DNA from: Ruegeria_C sp041537905
GTDB taxonomy: Bacteria; Pseudomonadota; Alphaproteobacteria; Rhodobacterales; Rhodobacteraceae
DNA: 64,000 bases
Direction of reading: 5' to 3'
Assembly: GCF_041537905.1 (NCBI RefSeq)
Contig: NZ_JBGRUO010000018.1
Coordinates: 49,471-113,470, forward strand
The position numbers and the translations under genes are program-made. This document shows positions 39,476 through 47,703 of the stretch, in pieces. The notes beneath the pieces are model-generated. The model worked only from the letters and a program-made list of their open reading frames with translations, was not told where the DNA came from and did not search any database. Each line of letters starts with the position of its first letter. Positions within the stretch are counted from its first letter, which is position 1.

Positions 39476-39487
39476 GGAGTACACCTG

Positions 39488-39898
39488 ATGGCAAACACCA
39501 TGCAATTCGACCTCGTCAGCCCGGAACGGAGCCTTGCTTCGTTCCCGGTCAGCGCGGTCCAGATCCCCGGCGCGGATGGGGACATGACGGCGATGCCCGA
39601 TCATGCCCCCACAATCACCACGTTGCGGCCCGGCATCCTGAAGGCCGAAGGGCCCGATGGCAGCGCCGAGTTTCTGGTGACCGGCGGGTTTGCCCAGATC
39701 AACGCGGATGCGATGTCGGTTCTGGCCGAAAAGGCGATCCCGGTTGGCGAAGTGACCCGCGCGCATCTGGACGATATGATCGCCGATGCCCGCGCCTCGC
39801 ATCAAAGCGCTGTTGACCAGGGCCACCATACCATCGTGGACGAGGCCGCTAAGCTGTTGGCCGATATGGAGGCCTTGGGCACCCATATGAGCCTGTGA
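39488..39898 (+). CDS. atpC: F1-ATPase epsilon subunit
   Basis: 136 residues; N-terminal beta sandwich (QFDLVSPERSLASFPVSAVQ, DMTAMPDHAPTITTLRPG) and a short C-terminal helix (THMSL end). Couples rotation and inhibits F1. Last gene of the operon, followed by a strong terminator. Confidence 0.96.
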   Translation: MANTMQFDLVSPERSLASFPVSAVQIPGADGDMTAMPDHAPTITTLRPGILKAEGPDGSAEFLVTGGFAQINADAMSVLAEKAIPVGEVTRAHLDDMIADARASHQSAVDQGHHTIVDEAAKLLADMEALGTHMSL

Positions 39899-39924
39899 TG
39901 CGGGCTTTGTGCATTATCTGAAAG

Positions 39925-39954
39925 TGGCCGGTCCCCGATGGGGCCGGCCATTTT
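39925..39954 (+). terminator. Terminator of the atp operon
   Basis: TGGCCGG(T)CCCC, loop GAT, GGGGCCGGCCA, then TTTTG. 11 pairs with one bulged T, 26 nt after the atpC stop. Confidence 0.88.
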
Positions 39955-40018
39955 GTTTCCTTGGAATTGACGATTTCCGTCTTTAGTGTCCATCGGACGC
40001 AGTAACTTAGTTGAAGTG

Positions 40019-40369
40019 ATGCAGATTTTCTCAACCCACCCGGTGGGCATTTTACAGGGCGAGCTTGGCCTGTTCTCGGATTTCGAGAATGGCGGCGAGA
40101 TGTGGACCGGTCATGGCCCACGCGAGCGTCGCACCACAGTCAGCTTCTCCGAGCCGTTCCGAAGCATTCCTGCCGTGCAACTGAGCATGTCGCTTTGGGA
40201 TTTCGACACCAACACGGCGATGCGCGCCGAACTGAAAGCCGAGAATGTCACCGAGAATGGGTTCGAAGCGGTGTTTCGCACCTGGGCCGATACCCGTGTG
40301 GCCCGCCTGCGCGTGGCCTGGACCGCGATTGGTGATGTGCCGCATGACGATGACTGGGAGGTCTATTGA
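40019..40369 (+). CDS. H-type lectin domain protein
   Basis: 116 residues from MQIFSTHPVGILQGE. The H-type lectin fold (pfam09458) is recognised by TTVSFSEPFRSIPAVQLSMS, then DTNTAMRAELKAENVTENGF and ARLRVAWTAIG. Such domains bind GalNAc-type glycans in invertebrates; in bacteria the ligand is unknown. No signal peptide, so it is probably cytoplasmic. Confidence 0.82.
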   Translation: MQIFSTHPVGILQGELGLFSDFENGGEMWTGHGPRERRTTVSFSEPFRSIPAVQLSMSLWDFDTNTAMRAELKAENVTENGFEAVFRTWADTRVARLRVAWTAIGDVPHDDDWEVY

Positions 40370-40572
40370 CCAATTGGGTATCGCGCTGACCTATGTGCTA
40401 CGTACCGCAGCGGGATAGGCAGCGAGCCGAAACGCATAGACATTGCTGCGGGATGTTTAGGCGCGGGCGCCACCCGCACCCGCAGCCACCGCACGCAAAT
40501 GACACGCGAAGGTCTCGGGCGATGTGACCTGAGCGACAGGTGAAAACTTCATCATATAAGACCTAGATCGGT

Positions 40573-40716
40573 TCAGCCCCGCTCCAGCATGGATGGAGTT
40601 GCCAGGTCTTCACGTTGATGCGCGCGGTTACGCCGGATGTCGCGCGCGCGAATGCGCACCTGCCCGTATAGCCCCAGTGCAAGTGTCGCCATTGCTGCCA
40701 GAAACACCTCAATCAT
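40573..40716 (-). CDS. Small single-pass membrane protein, 47 residues
   Basis: Starts MIEVFLAAMATLALGLYG, one membrane segment, then a strongly basic tail (RIRARDIRRNRAHQRED). It begins 3 nt after the response regulator stop in the same direction, so it should be co-transcribed. No ribosome site of note. No family recognised. Coding status is plausible but unproven. Confidence 0.5.
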   Translation of the reverse strand: MIEVFLAAMATLALGLYGQVRIRARDIRRNRAHQREDLATPSMLERG

Positions 40717-40719
40717 GCT

Positions 40720-41439
40720 TCATATCGCCTTTCTGTTTTGCAAGCGTTGTTGCACAAGCCCTGCCAATCGTGCGGCGTCGCTGGTGACCGGTGCGCCGCG
40801 CGCGCGGGAGCGAGCCAAACGGTCCGCCGCATCCGCCAGCGCGGTGTCCTGCACGCTATGGGCCACGCCGCGCACGAACTGCGCCACATAGTCCAGCATC
40901 TTCTCGTCAACCTCTTCGGTCATCACGGTCGCCGCATGGGCCATGTCATCGTGATAGGCGACGCGGTCAGGCTCGACCGTTTCGTCGCTGATCGACATCA
41001 GCGGGGGATAATGCTTGTCCGTTGGCATGCGTGAAAGCACAGCGTTCTGGAAGGCCGCCAGGGAATGCACCGGTTTGGCAAGAAACCCGTCGGCCCCAGC
41101 GGCGATCGCCAGTTCTTCGCCCTGGTCATCGCCCGAGATGCCCAGAATCACCGGTACGCGGGGCACGGATACGGACAGTTCGGCAATCAGGTCGGCCCCC
41201 GATCCGTCAGGCAGTCCCATATCGACGATCAGGCAGGAGGGGCGATAGACCCGCAGATGCCGCCGCGCCGATTTCAGGTTGTCCGCGCGCCGGATACGCG
41301 CTCCGCTGCGCAGACAGAGCAGGCGCATGGCCTCGCAGGCATAGCGGCTGTCCTCGACAACCAGAATGGTCAGACCCAGCAGCGGTCGGTCGATGGTGGG
41401 CGTGACATGGGCGGTGGCGAAGGGATCCGAATCGTCCAT
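40720..41439 (-). CDS. Orphan response regulator with receiver domain only
   Basis: 239 residues from MDDSDPFATAHV. Receiver domain at about 22-135 with acidic pair E29/D30, phospho-acceptor D73 in IVDMGLPDGSG, S102 and K122 in FLAKPV. The remainder (135-239) is helical with no HTH, GGDEF or other known output. No histidine kinase adjoins. It may act by protein-protein contact. Confidence 0.88.
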   Translation of the reverse strand: MDDSDPFATAHVTPTIDRPLLGLTILVVEDSRYACEAMRLLCLRSGARIRRADNLKSARRHLRVYRPSCLIVDMGLPDGSGADLIAELSVSVPRVPVILGISGDDQGEELAIAAGADGFLAKPVHSLAAFQNAVLSRMPTDKHYPPLMSISDETVEPDRVAYHDDMAHAATVMTEEVDEKMLDYVAQFVRGVAHSVQDTALADAADRLARSRARGAPVTSDAARLAGLVQQRLQNRKAI

Positions 41440-41576
41440 GGTGAAACTCCTCTCAGCAGACCCGCCCAACGCTAGGTCATGGTGGCTAACGCGGAGTTAA
41501 TGCCGCACCACCCGCTCTTGCCCTTTTGCCCGCCGCGTGGTCAAAACCGTGCGACCGAGCAACGAGGAGACCCGCC

Positions 41577-41981
41577 ATGATTGGCCGACTGAACCATGTA
41601 GCCATCGCCGTTCCGGACCTGGAGGCCGCGTCCGAGCAATATCGCAACGCTCTGGGTGCCAAGGTGGGCGCGCCGCAGGACGAGCCCGATCACGGCGTCA
41701 CGGTTGTCTTCATCGAATTGCCCAATACCAAGATCGAATTGCTCTATCCGATGGGCGAGGACAGCCCGATCAACGGGTTTCTGGAAAAGAACCCGGCGGG
41801 CGGCATTCATCACGTCTGCTATGAGGTTGAGGACATCCTCGCCGCGCGCGATCATCTGAAAGAGACCGGTGCGCGGGTGCTGGGTTCGGGCGAGCCCAAG
41901 ATCGGCGCCCATGGCAAGCCGGTCCTGTTCCTGCATCCCAAGGATTTCAACGGCTGTCTGGTGGAATTGGAACAGGTCTGA
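41577..41981 (+). CDS. mce: Methylmalonyl-CoA/ethylmalonyl-CoA epimerase
   Basis: 134 residues from MIGRLNHVAIAVPDLEAA, with GAGGAG upstream. VOC fold with metal ligands in LNHVAIAVPDL, AGGIHHVCYEV and the final VELEQ. Racemises methylmalonyl-CoA on the propionyl-CoA to succinyl-CoA route. Next to the DUF1467 gene, a common arrangement in Rhodobacterales. Confidence 0.95.
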   Translation: MIGRLNHVAIAVPDLEAASEQYRNALGAKVGAPQDEPDHGVTVVFIELPNTKIELLYPMGEDSPINGFLEKNPAGGIHHVCYEVEDILAARDHLKETGARVLGSGEPKIGAHGKPVLFLHPKDFNGCLVELEQV

Positions 41982-42020
41982 GCCTGAAGGCGCCAGACCG
42001 ACACGAAAGGACGCAGCGAC

Positions 42021-42296
42021 ATGGGCATTACCTCCGGCATCGTGCTTTATGCAGTGATCTGGTTCATGACCTTTCTCGTCGTGCTGCCGATCCGCATCAA
42101 GACCCAGGGCGATTTGGGCGACATTGTTGCGGGCACCCATGCGGGGGCGCCTGAACATCACCACCTCAAGAAAAAGGCCTGGATCACCACGGCTGTGGCG
42201 GCGGTGCTGTGGGCGATCATCGCCGGGATCATCCTGTCGGGTGTGATCAGCATCAGCGACTTCGACTGGACCGAGAACCTGCCCCCGGTCCAGTGA
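42021..42296 (+). CDS. DUF1467 family membrane protein
   Basis: 91 residues with two membrane segments (YAVIWFMTFLVVLPIRI and AAVLWAIIAGIILSGVIS) and the family block TQGDLGDIVAGTHAGAPE between them. Alphaproteobacterial family of unknown function. Its last 44 nt overlap the convergent EI24 gene. Confidence 0.93.
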   Translation: MGITSGIVLYAVIWFMTFLVVLPIRIKTQGDLGDIVAGTHAGAPEHHHLKKKAWITTAVAAVLWAIIAGIILSGVISISDFDWTENLPPVQ

Positions 42297-42987
42297 CCGC
42301 ACCGTTCAGCGCGTGGTATATATGGGTGAAGGTTGCGGCCCCCAGAACCGGGATCAGCAGGTTTATCAGTGGCACTGACAACGGGATTGCCATCAACGTC
42401 CCGGCCAACCAGATCGTGCCGGTATGGCGCGCGCGTAGTTCATAGGCCTTCTCGCGGCCCAGCCTGCGCATAGCGGCGAGCGTGAAATATTCACGCCCCA
42501 GAAGAAACCCGTTCAGCCCCCAGAAGATGAAGGGCGCCAAGGGTGTGAATATGACATAGAGGATCAACGCCAGGATGTTGGCGACGATCAGAATGCCCAT
42601 GAAACTCAGCGAATCCCTGATCGCCTCTGAGACGGGAACGGCGGATACCTGGGGCAGGGCGGGGTAGTGGCGATCCTCGACCGCCTGCGCCACCTCGTCG
42701 AGAAACAGCGAGGTGATGGCCGAGGCGACCGGCACCATCAGGAACACCGGCAGGATCAGTACCAGCACGATGCCGGAATAGTTCAGCACGTCGTTCAACC
42801 AGGGCACCGCGCCGATAAATGGCAACGAGATCTCGCTGCCCGACAGCCAGTTGATCAGCCAGATCGCAGCGATGCAGGCGGCGATCAGCAGGGCGATGGT
42901 CAGGCCGACACCACGCAGCAGCACGCGGCGAAACCTGGGATCTCCGATCTGGCCCAATGCCAGAAAGAAGGAATTCAGGATCATCAT
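42253..42987 (-). CDS. EI24/CysZ-like membrane protein
   Basis: 244 residues, four or more membrane segments; the EI24 family (CysZ-type sulfate permease homologues) is recognised by FIFWGLNGFLLGREYFTLAA and MRRLGREKAYELRARH. The first ATG overlaps the nitroreductase stop as ATGA. Sulfate transport is only one possibility. Confidence 0.85.
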   Translation of the reverse strand: MMILNSFFLALGQIGDPRFRRVLLRGVGLTIALLIAACIAAIWLINWLSGSEISLPFIGAVPWLNDVLNYSGIVLVLILPVFLMVPVASAITSLFLDEVAQAVEDRHYPALPQVSAVPVSEAIRDSLSFMGILIVANILALILYVIFTPLAPFIFWGLNGFLLGREYFTLAAMRRLGREKAYELRARHTGTIWLAGTLMAIPLSVPLINLLIPVLGAATFTHIYHALNGAVTGPGAGSRSSRSR

Positions 42988-43562
42988 TGCGACACCCAAT
43001 CGGTGATCGCGTCCAGATCGGGGCGCGGGCGTTCTGGCGGCTTACTGCCTTCACTTGCGATATGGATGAACCCGGCGATACGTTCATTTTCCGCCAGCCC
43101 CAGACCCTCCTTACAGAACGCGCGGTCATGCGAGGGCCACCCGCTGAGCCAGTTGGCGCCCCAGCCCGAGGCGAGCGCGGCATTCAGGAGCGCAAGACAG
43201 ACCGCACCGGCAGAATAGCTCTGTTCGATGGCGGGGATTTTCTCGGAAGGTTTCTGAACCTCGATCACCGCCACGGCAAGAATGCCCTGATCGAACTGGC
43301 TGCGGCCCTTGGCGATGTCATCGTCGGATTTGCCCAGCGCTTCGCCTCGGCGCTCGGCCAGATCGGCGAGCCGCGCCATCGCTGCTTGTTCCAGCACGAT
43401 GAAACGCCATGGCTCAAGCTTGCCGTGATCGGGGCTGCGGGCGGCGGCTGTCAGCAAAGGCAGCAGCGCGTCCCGGTCCGGGGCAGGCGCGACCAGCGTT
43501 TTTGCCGGACGGGACCGACGGGACAACAGGAATTCGAGTGCGGTTTGATGGTTCTGGGGCAT
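42984..43562 (-). CDS. Nitroreductase family flavoprotein
   Basis: 192 residues: FLLSRRSRPAKTL at the start, SPDHGKLEPWRFIVLE as FMN-binding loop, and SAGAVCLALLNAALASGWGA near the centre. NAD(P)H:FMN oxidoreductase of the TdsD/YdjA branch. Substrate unknown. Upstream gene of the EI24 pair. Confidence 0.92.
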   Translation of the reverse strand: MPQNHQTALEFLLSRRSRPAKTLVAPAPDRDALLPLLTAAARSPDHGKLEPWRFIVLEQAAMARLADLAERRGEALGKSDDDIAKGRSQFDQGILAVAVIEVQKPSEKIPAIEQSYSAGAVCLALLNAALASGWGANWLSGWPSHDRAFCKEGLGLAENERIAGFIHIASEGSKPPERPRPDLDAITDWVSQ

Positions 43563-43689
43563 ATGTAAACTCTTTTTACATCCGTTTCTGCTATCTCGGT
43601 CACGCGGCCCCCGGTTTCAAGAGCAATTCGGCCACACCTAGCGGGAATTCTGCTGGTTCTGTCCGCTGATCCGAGGGACATTGCGTGCC

Positions 43690-43968
43690 ATGGGAAAGCC
43701 CAAAACCAAAGAACTGGTCGATCTGCGGGATCTGGCGGTGCCGGGGGCTGAGGTCACTCTGCGCGTCACGCCCAAGGCCGCGCGCAACAGTCTGATGTGG
43801 CGCGATGGCAGGTTGCGAGCAACGGTCACCGATCCGCCCGTCGATGGGCGCGCCAATGATGCGGTGCGCATGTTGCTGGCCCGGGCCATGGGCGTCGCAC
43901 CAAGTCGCCTGACGCTGATCCGCGGGCAGAGCGCGCGGGACAAGACCTTTCGCTATGATGGCGGCTGA
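43690..43968 (+). CDS. DUF167 (YggU) family protein
   Basis: 92 residues from MGKPKTKELVDL. YggU fold: LRVTPKAARNSLMW, then VTDPPVDGRANDAVRMLLAR and TLIRGQSARDKTF. Function unknown. Its end overlaps the convergent 84-residue gene by 16 nt. Confidence 0.92.
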   Translation: MGKPKTKELVDLRDLAVPGAEVTLRVTPKAARNSLMWRDGRLRATVTDPPVDGRANDAVRMLLARAMGVAPSRLTLIRGQSARDKTFRYDGG

Positions 43969-44207
43969 CCGCGCGGAGCCTCGCGCATCTGATAGACGCC
44001 TTCGGGCAGATCAAGGGCTGCAGCCAGATCGCGCAATTGCTCGGGCGACAGAGTGATCTTCTGGACCTGGTCGGTTCGGGGATCCAGCTGCTCCAGCGTG
44101 ACGCATTCGGCGAAGGAGTTGATGATCACATCCTCCAGCAGCGGCGTTTCGCCCTCATCCATCAAGGTGATGACCGTGGCGTCGAATTCGTGCTCAATGG
44201 TAAACAT
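43953..44207 (-). CDS. Conserved hypothetical protein, 84 residues
   Basis: MFTIEHEFDATVITLMDEGE start, acidic, no membrane segment; DVIINSFAECVTLEQLD and KITLSPEQLRDLAAALDLP are the notable stretches. Probably a small alpha/beta protein. Family not recognised. Start at 44207 is preferred to a longer frame because the extra N-terminal residues are Arg/Ala-rich. Confidence 0.75.
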   Translation of the reverse strand: MFTIEHEFDATVITLMDEGETPLLEDVIINSFAECVTLEQLDPRTDQVQKITLSPEQLRDLAAALDLPEGVYQMREAPRGQPPS

Positions 44208-44334
44208 AAGCGCAGAGTGACGGCGCGCGCGGCGGGTTGCAAGCAAAACAGATCGTGTTCTTGCAGGGCTGGCAGCCGATGGTCGGACGGGCTAGGTTCC
44301 ACTTCGAGCAGTTCTACCGAAAGGCCCCCTTGTT

Positions 44335-45042
44335 ATGCGTCGCCTCGTGCTTTTTCTGGCCCTGAGTCTGACCGCCTGCGTCGAGTTGCCGCCCCAGACG
44401 GGCGGCGGACCTGTCGTCGCCGGGCAGGAGGGGCCGGCCAACACACCGGAAGAGGCCGCGCGCGCCTTCACTGAGGTCAGCCGCGCCGTCAAACCGCGCG
44501 CGGTCGAGGAATGCCGTCGCCGGACCCGCAATGTGAACTGCGACTTTCTCATAGTTGTCGACCCCGATCCGCGCGCGCCGGTCAATGCGTTCCAGAGCCT
44601 TGATGATGATGGCCGCCCGGTCCTCACCTTTACCGTCTCGATGATCGCATCGGTGCGCAACCAGGACGAGTTGGCCTTTGTGATGAGCCACGAGGCCGCG
44701 CATCACATCAAAGGCCATCTGGACCGGCAGGCCGAGAACGCGGCAGCAGGGGCTGCGATCTTTGCGGAACTGGCGACGATCACCGGCGGCAACGACGCTG
44801 CGGTCGAAAACGCACAAAAGATCGGCGCGGTGGTGGGCGCGCGCAGCTATTCCAAGGAATTCGAACTTGAGGCGGATGAGTTGGGCACCATCATCACCGC
44901 CCGCGCCGGATATAACCCGATCGTGGGGGCCGAGTTCTTTTCGCGCCTGCCTGATCCCGGTGACCGTTTTCTGGGCACGCACCCGCCAAATGCCGAACGG
45001 ATCGAGATTGTGCGCCGCACCGCCACGCAGGTGGGGTTCTGA
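44335..45042 (+). CDS. M48-family metalloprotease lipoprotein
   Basis: 235 residues with a lipoprotein signal (RRLVLFLALSLTACVEL). Zinc site HEAAHHIKGHL with the third ligand Glu in FELEADELGTIITARAGYN. Similar to BepA/LoiP-type periplasmic peptidases acting in outer-membrane quality control. One base separates it from the YigZ-like gene. Confidence 0.92.
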   Translation: MRRLVLFLALSLTACVELPPQTGGGPVVAGQEGPANTPEEAARAFTEVSRAVKPRAVEECRRRTRNVNCDFLIVVDPDPRAPVNAFQSLDDDGRPVLTFTVSMIASVRNQDELAFVMSHEAAHHIKGHLDRQAENAAAGAAIFAELATITGGNDAAVENAQKIGAVVGARSYSKEFELEADELGTIITARAGYNPIVGAEFFSRLPDPGDRFLGTHPPNAERIEIVRRTATQVGF

Positions 45043-45043
45043 G

Positions 45044-45406
45044 GTGCCAGAACTCACGCGGCTTGGCGTGATTTTGACCGATCGCGGCTCGAAATACGCG
45101 GTGTCGGGTGCAGATGTCGAAAGCCGGGCTGATGTGGATGCGGTGCTGGCCGATCTCAAGTCGGACCGTGCCTATGCCAAGGCGACACACAATACCTGGG
45201 CCGCGATCCTGCCGACAGGCGCGCTCAAGGCCGATGATGGCGAAAGTGGCGCGGCGATGGTCATCCTGCGGATGATGGAACGGGCAGAGATGCAAGACCA
45301 CGTGATCGTTGTGACCCGCTGGTATGGCGGCAAGAAGCTGGGTGGTGATCGGTTCCGGCGGGTTCAGGATGCGGTGCGCGCCTATCTCGATCAATCAGGC
45401 ATTTGA
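45044..45406 (+). CDS. YigZ/IMPACT family protein
   Basis: 120 residues from a GTG: YAKATHNTWA, DDGESGAAMVILRM and VVTRWYGGKKLGGDRFRRV are the UPF0029/IMPACT N-domain. The usual C-terminal domain (another 80-90 residues) is missing, so this is a short form. RNA or protein-synthesis related role in the family, not established. Confidence 0.9.
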   Translation: MPELTRLGVILTDRGSKYAVSGADVESRADVDAVLADLKSDRAYAKATHNTWAAILPTGALKADDGESGAAMVILRMMERAEMQDHVIVVTRWYGGKKLGGDRFRRVQDAVRAYLDQSGI

Positions 45407-45477
45407 CCTGAATCATATTTTGCGTCCGCCGCGCGCGATATTCTCTCCCTGGCCAGCAACGGCGCGAAGGGAAGATC

Positions 45478-45729
45478 ATGCAAAGCCCAAAAGTACTGAA
45501 ACGTCACGCGTCTCTGGTGGATCGGATGGCGCGGACAGTTGGTGTCGATCTGGAAGAATCGGCGCTGCGCGGAGACCTCGAATTCAATGAGATCGCAGAT
45601 GCGGTGATTGCCTGCACCGGATGCACCAACCCGAACCATTGCGAAGCCTGGCTGGCTGCAAACGACAGTGCCGAGTCGACACCGGGATATTGCCGCAATA
45701 CGGAGTTGCTGAAGCGGCTTATGCCTTGA
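45478..45729 (+). CDS. DUF6455 family small protein
   Basis: 83 residues with four conserved Cys (46, 49, 55, 72) in ACTGCTNPNHCEAW and GYCRNTELLKRL, suggesting a metal or cluster site. Typical of Rhodobacterales. Its last 11 nt overlap the convergent DCC gene. Confidence 0.88.
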   Translation: MQSPKVLKRHASLVDRMARTVGVDLEESALRGDLEFNEIADAVIACTGCTNPNHCEAWLAANDSAESTPGYCRNTELLKRLMP

Positions 45730-46105
45730 GATTTTGTTTCCGCAGCCGCGCAAGGTGCCAGCGGTAAATCAGCGGCGCCAGCGCGTGGTCGTAAAGCACG
45801 CTTGCCAGCCACCGGATACCCGGCAGGCCAACGATGCGCGCCAGCCAGCGGTATCGCGGCATGTCCTGCCAAAGCACCAGAAACCCGTCGACACCGCCAT
45901 AGAGCGCGCCGTCCTTCAATACATAAAGCCGCCGCGCCGCCTGATCGCGGGTCAGCCCCCATATCGCCAGATCCTCGGTGTTCAGGTCTTCGAATCGCAG
46001 TGGCAGCGCGTGGCGGTTGGCATAGCGCTCATACTGTCTGATCTCATGATTGCAGACCGGGCATTGGGCATTGAAAAGCACGCGGGTTGTTTGTGTCTGG
46101 TCCAT
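45719..46105 (-). CDS. DCC1-like thiol-disulfide oxidoreductase (DUF393)
   Basis: 128 residues with the CPVC active site at 15-18 in VLFNAQCPVCNHEI; further YVLKDGALYGGVDGFLVLW is family-typical. Predicted thioredoxin-fold oxidoreductase. C-terminal half hydrophobic and basic. Function not known. Confidence 0.92.
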   Translation of the reverse strand: MDQTQTTRVLFNAQCPVCNHEIRQYERYANRHALPLRFEDLNTEDLAIWGLTRDQAARRLYVLKDGALYGGVDGFLVLWQDMPRYRWLARIVGLPGIRWLASVLYDHALAPLIYRWHLARLRKQNLKA

Positions 46106-46159
46106 GCAGGATCACCTAGCATCCATCCGGTCACCGGCCATGGACCGATTGCCGCAGCC

Positions 46160-46402
46160 TCAGAGCTTGGAATGGCTGCCGTCGCAAAGCGGCATCTTGT
46201 GGGACTGTTTGCAGCCGCAAAAGAACACCTTCTTGTCGGCCTCGGCGGTGTATTTCACCGGTTCGATTGTGCTGCCCTTGTGCGACCCGTCGCAGAAAGG
46301 CTGCTTCGCCGATTTTCCGCAGGCACACCAGAAATAGGTTTTCCCTTCGGTGACGTCGATTGGATATGGCGCCTTTTGCGCAACGATGGGCGCGTCTGAC
46401 AT
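46160..46402 (-). CDS. Tandem CDGSH iron-sulfur protein
   Basis: 80 residues with two CDGSH motifs: CACGKSAKQPFCDGSHK and CGCKQSHKMPLCDGSH, each with three Cys and one His. Binds two [2Fe-2S] clusters. Leftward, 54 nt downstream of the DCC gene. Confidence 0.93.
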   Translation of the reverse strand: MSDAPIVAQKAPYPIDVTEGKTYFWCACGKSAKQPFCDGSHKGSTIEPVKYTAEADKKVFFCGCKQSHKMPLCDGSHSKL

Positions 46403-46564
46403 GTGGCTCTCCTTGCTGGCTGATGTCGCTGTCCAACGATAGCGCAGGCCGCCGGGATTGGTAGAGCGCGCTTATCGAAGAAAATCAAAGTCTCAAGTTG
46501 GGAATTCACTACTTTTTAAACAAATTACCCCATGACAACCTAAAGAAGAGTAACAGGGGCAGAT

Positions 46565-46993
46565 ATGATTTCATTGATAGTAAAGGGCAGCATCCCCTTG
46601 ATGTTTGGCGCAGCAGCATCCGTCTACGCGGCGGATCCGTTTTCGTCGGAGTTCGAGCGATTTTCCCGAGAGATGATCGAACAGCTTCAGGCCGATGGCC
46701 AGCCCGTCGCCACATCCGAGGTTCTGAGTTTCCTGACCGATGCCGGGATCGAGGACAGGGTGTCGTTCCTTCAAAGCAATATGGCTGCTTGGGCACCTTA
46801 TCACGTCGATGATCCCGAGCTCTTATCCAACATCAGATCAGCCTTGGTGGATCAGGACACGCAGGTATTGCGGGTCTATTCCGACTACCATTACGGCCTG
46901 TTCGACGGTGGGTATGAATTGCGAGTCCTGATTTGGGAAAAGGCGGAAGGCAACGCCGAACTGGCAGCCTACGTCGTCGATCACAGCCTTTGA
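46565..46993 (+). CDS. Hypothetical secreted protein
   Basis: 142 residues with a likely signal peptide (ending AAASVYA, cleavage before ADPF). The mature part is acidic, with EVLSFLTDAGIEDRVSFLQS and AYVVDHSL. No family recognised. The upstream 100 nt is AT-rich with TTTTTAAACAAATT. No clear terminator follows. Confidence 0.7.
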   Translation: MISLIVKGSIPLMFGAAASVYAADPFSSEFERFSREMIEQLQADGQPVATSEVLSFLTDAGIEDRVSFLQSNMAAWAPYHVDDPELLSNIRSALVDQDTQVLRVYSDYHYGLFDGGYELRVLIWEKAEGNAELAAYVVDHSL

Positions 46994-47183
46994 GGGACCG
47001 CGCGGCGGTCGGTTTGATTGGGTCGTTCACATCATTGTGACTGGAACGTGCCCACCTCTGCGGCTTAGCGCGTGTGGTTTCGGGATCAAGTGACTTCTTT
47101 GACAGAAGGGACTGAACCGCGCCACCGCTCGGCCCGTATCGGTTGTGATGCACACGAAGCGTCTCAACTCAGGAGGACCGACC

Positions 47184-47666
47184 ATGTTCCGCAACTTTGC
47201 CATCGCATCCGCGACCACGATTCTGATGACCACTGCAGGTTTTGCCGGAGGGCACGCCAAGGATATCGTCGACACCGCCGCCGGAGCGGGCTCGTTCACC
47301 ACGCTCGTTGCCGCCGTGCAGGCCGCCGATCTGGTCGACACGCTCAAGGGCGAGGGGCCATTTACCGTGTTCGCCCCGACGGACGAGGCCTTTGCTGCGC
47401 TGCCCGAGGGAACGGTGGAAACCCTGCTCAAGCCGGAAAACAAGGATCAGCTTGTTGCGATTCTGACCTATCATGTTGTGCCCGGCAAAGTGATGTCCGG
47501 TGACCTGACCGACGACATGACCGCCGCCACGGTGCAGGGCGGCACCGTTACGATCGATCTCGACAACGGAGTCATGGTCAATGACGCGACTGTTGTCACC
47601 CCGGATATCGAGGCCGAAAACGGCGTCATTCATGTGATCGACAAGGTCATCCTGCCTGCAAGCTAA
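47184..47666 (+). CDS. Fasciclin (FAS1) domain protein, secreted
   Basis: 160 residues from MFRNFAIASAT, with AGGAGG upstream. Signal peptide ends at AGFAGG. One FAS1 domain: FTTLVAAVQAADLVDTLKGE, GPFTVFAPTDEAFAALPEG, ILTYHVVPGKVMS and NGVIHVIDKVILP. Adhesion-like role typical of the family. Confidence 0.95.
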   Translation: MFRNFAIASATTILMTTAGFAGGHAKDIVDTAAGAGSFTTLVAAVQAADLVDTLKGEGPFTVFAPTDEAFAALPEGTVETLLKPENKDQLVAILTYHVVPGKVMSGDLTDDMTAATVQGGTVTIDLDNGVMVNDATVVTPDIEAENGVIHVIDKVILPAS

Positions 47667-47673
47667 CGGGTTG

Positions 47674-47693
47674 GCGGCCCCGAAAGGGGCCGC
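47674..47693. terminator. Hairpin between fasciclin and rimO
   Basis: GCGGCCCC, loop GAAA, GGGGCCGC: perfect 8 bp with a stable tetraloop. No T run, but it sits between two convergent genes, 8 nt after the fasciclin stop, and fits a shared terminator. Confidence 0.65.
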
Positions 47694-47703
47694 AGACCTA
47701 GGC

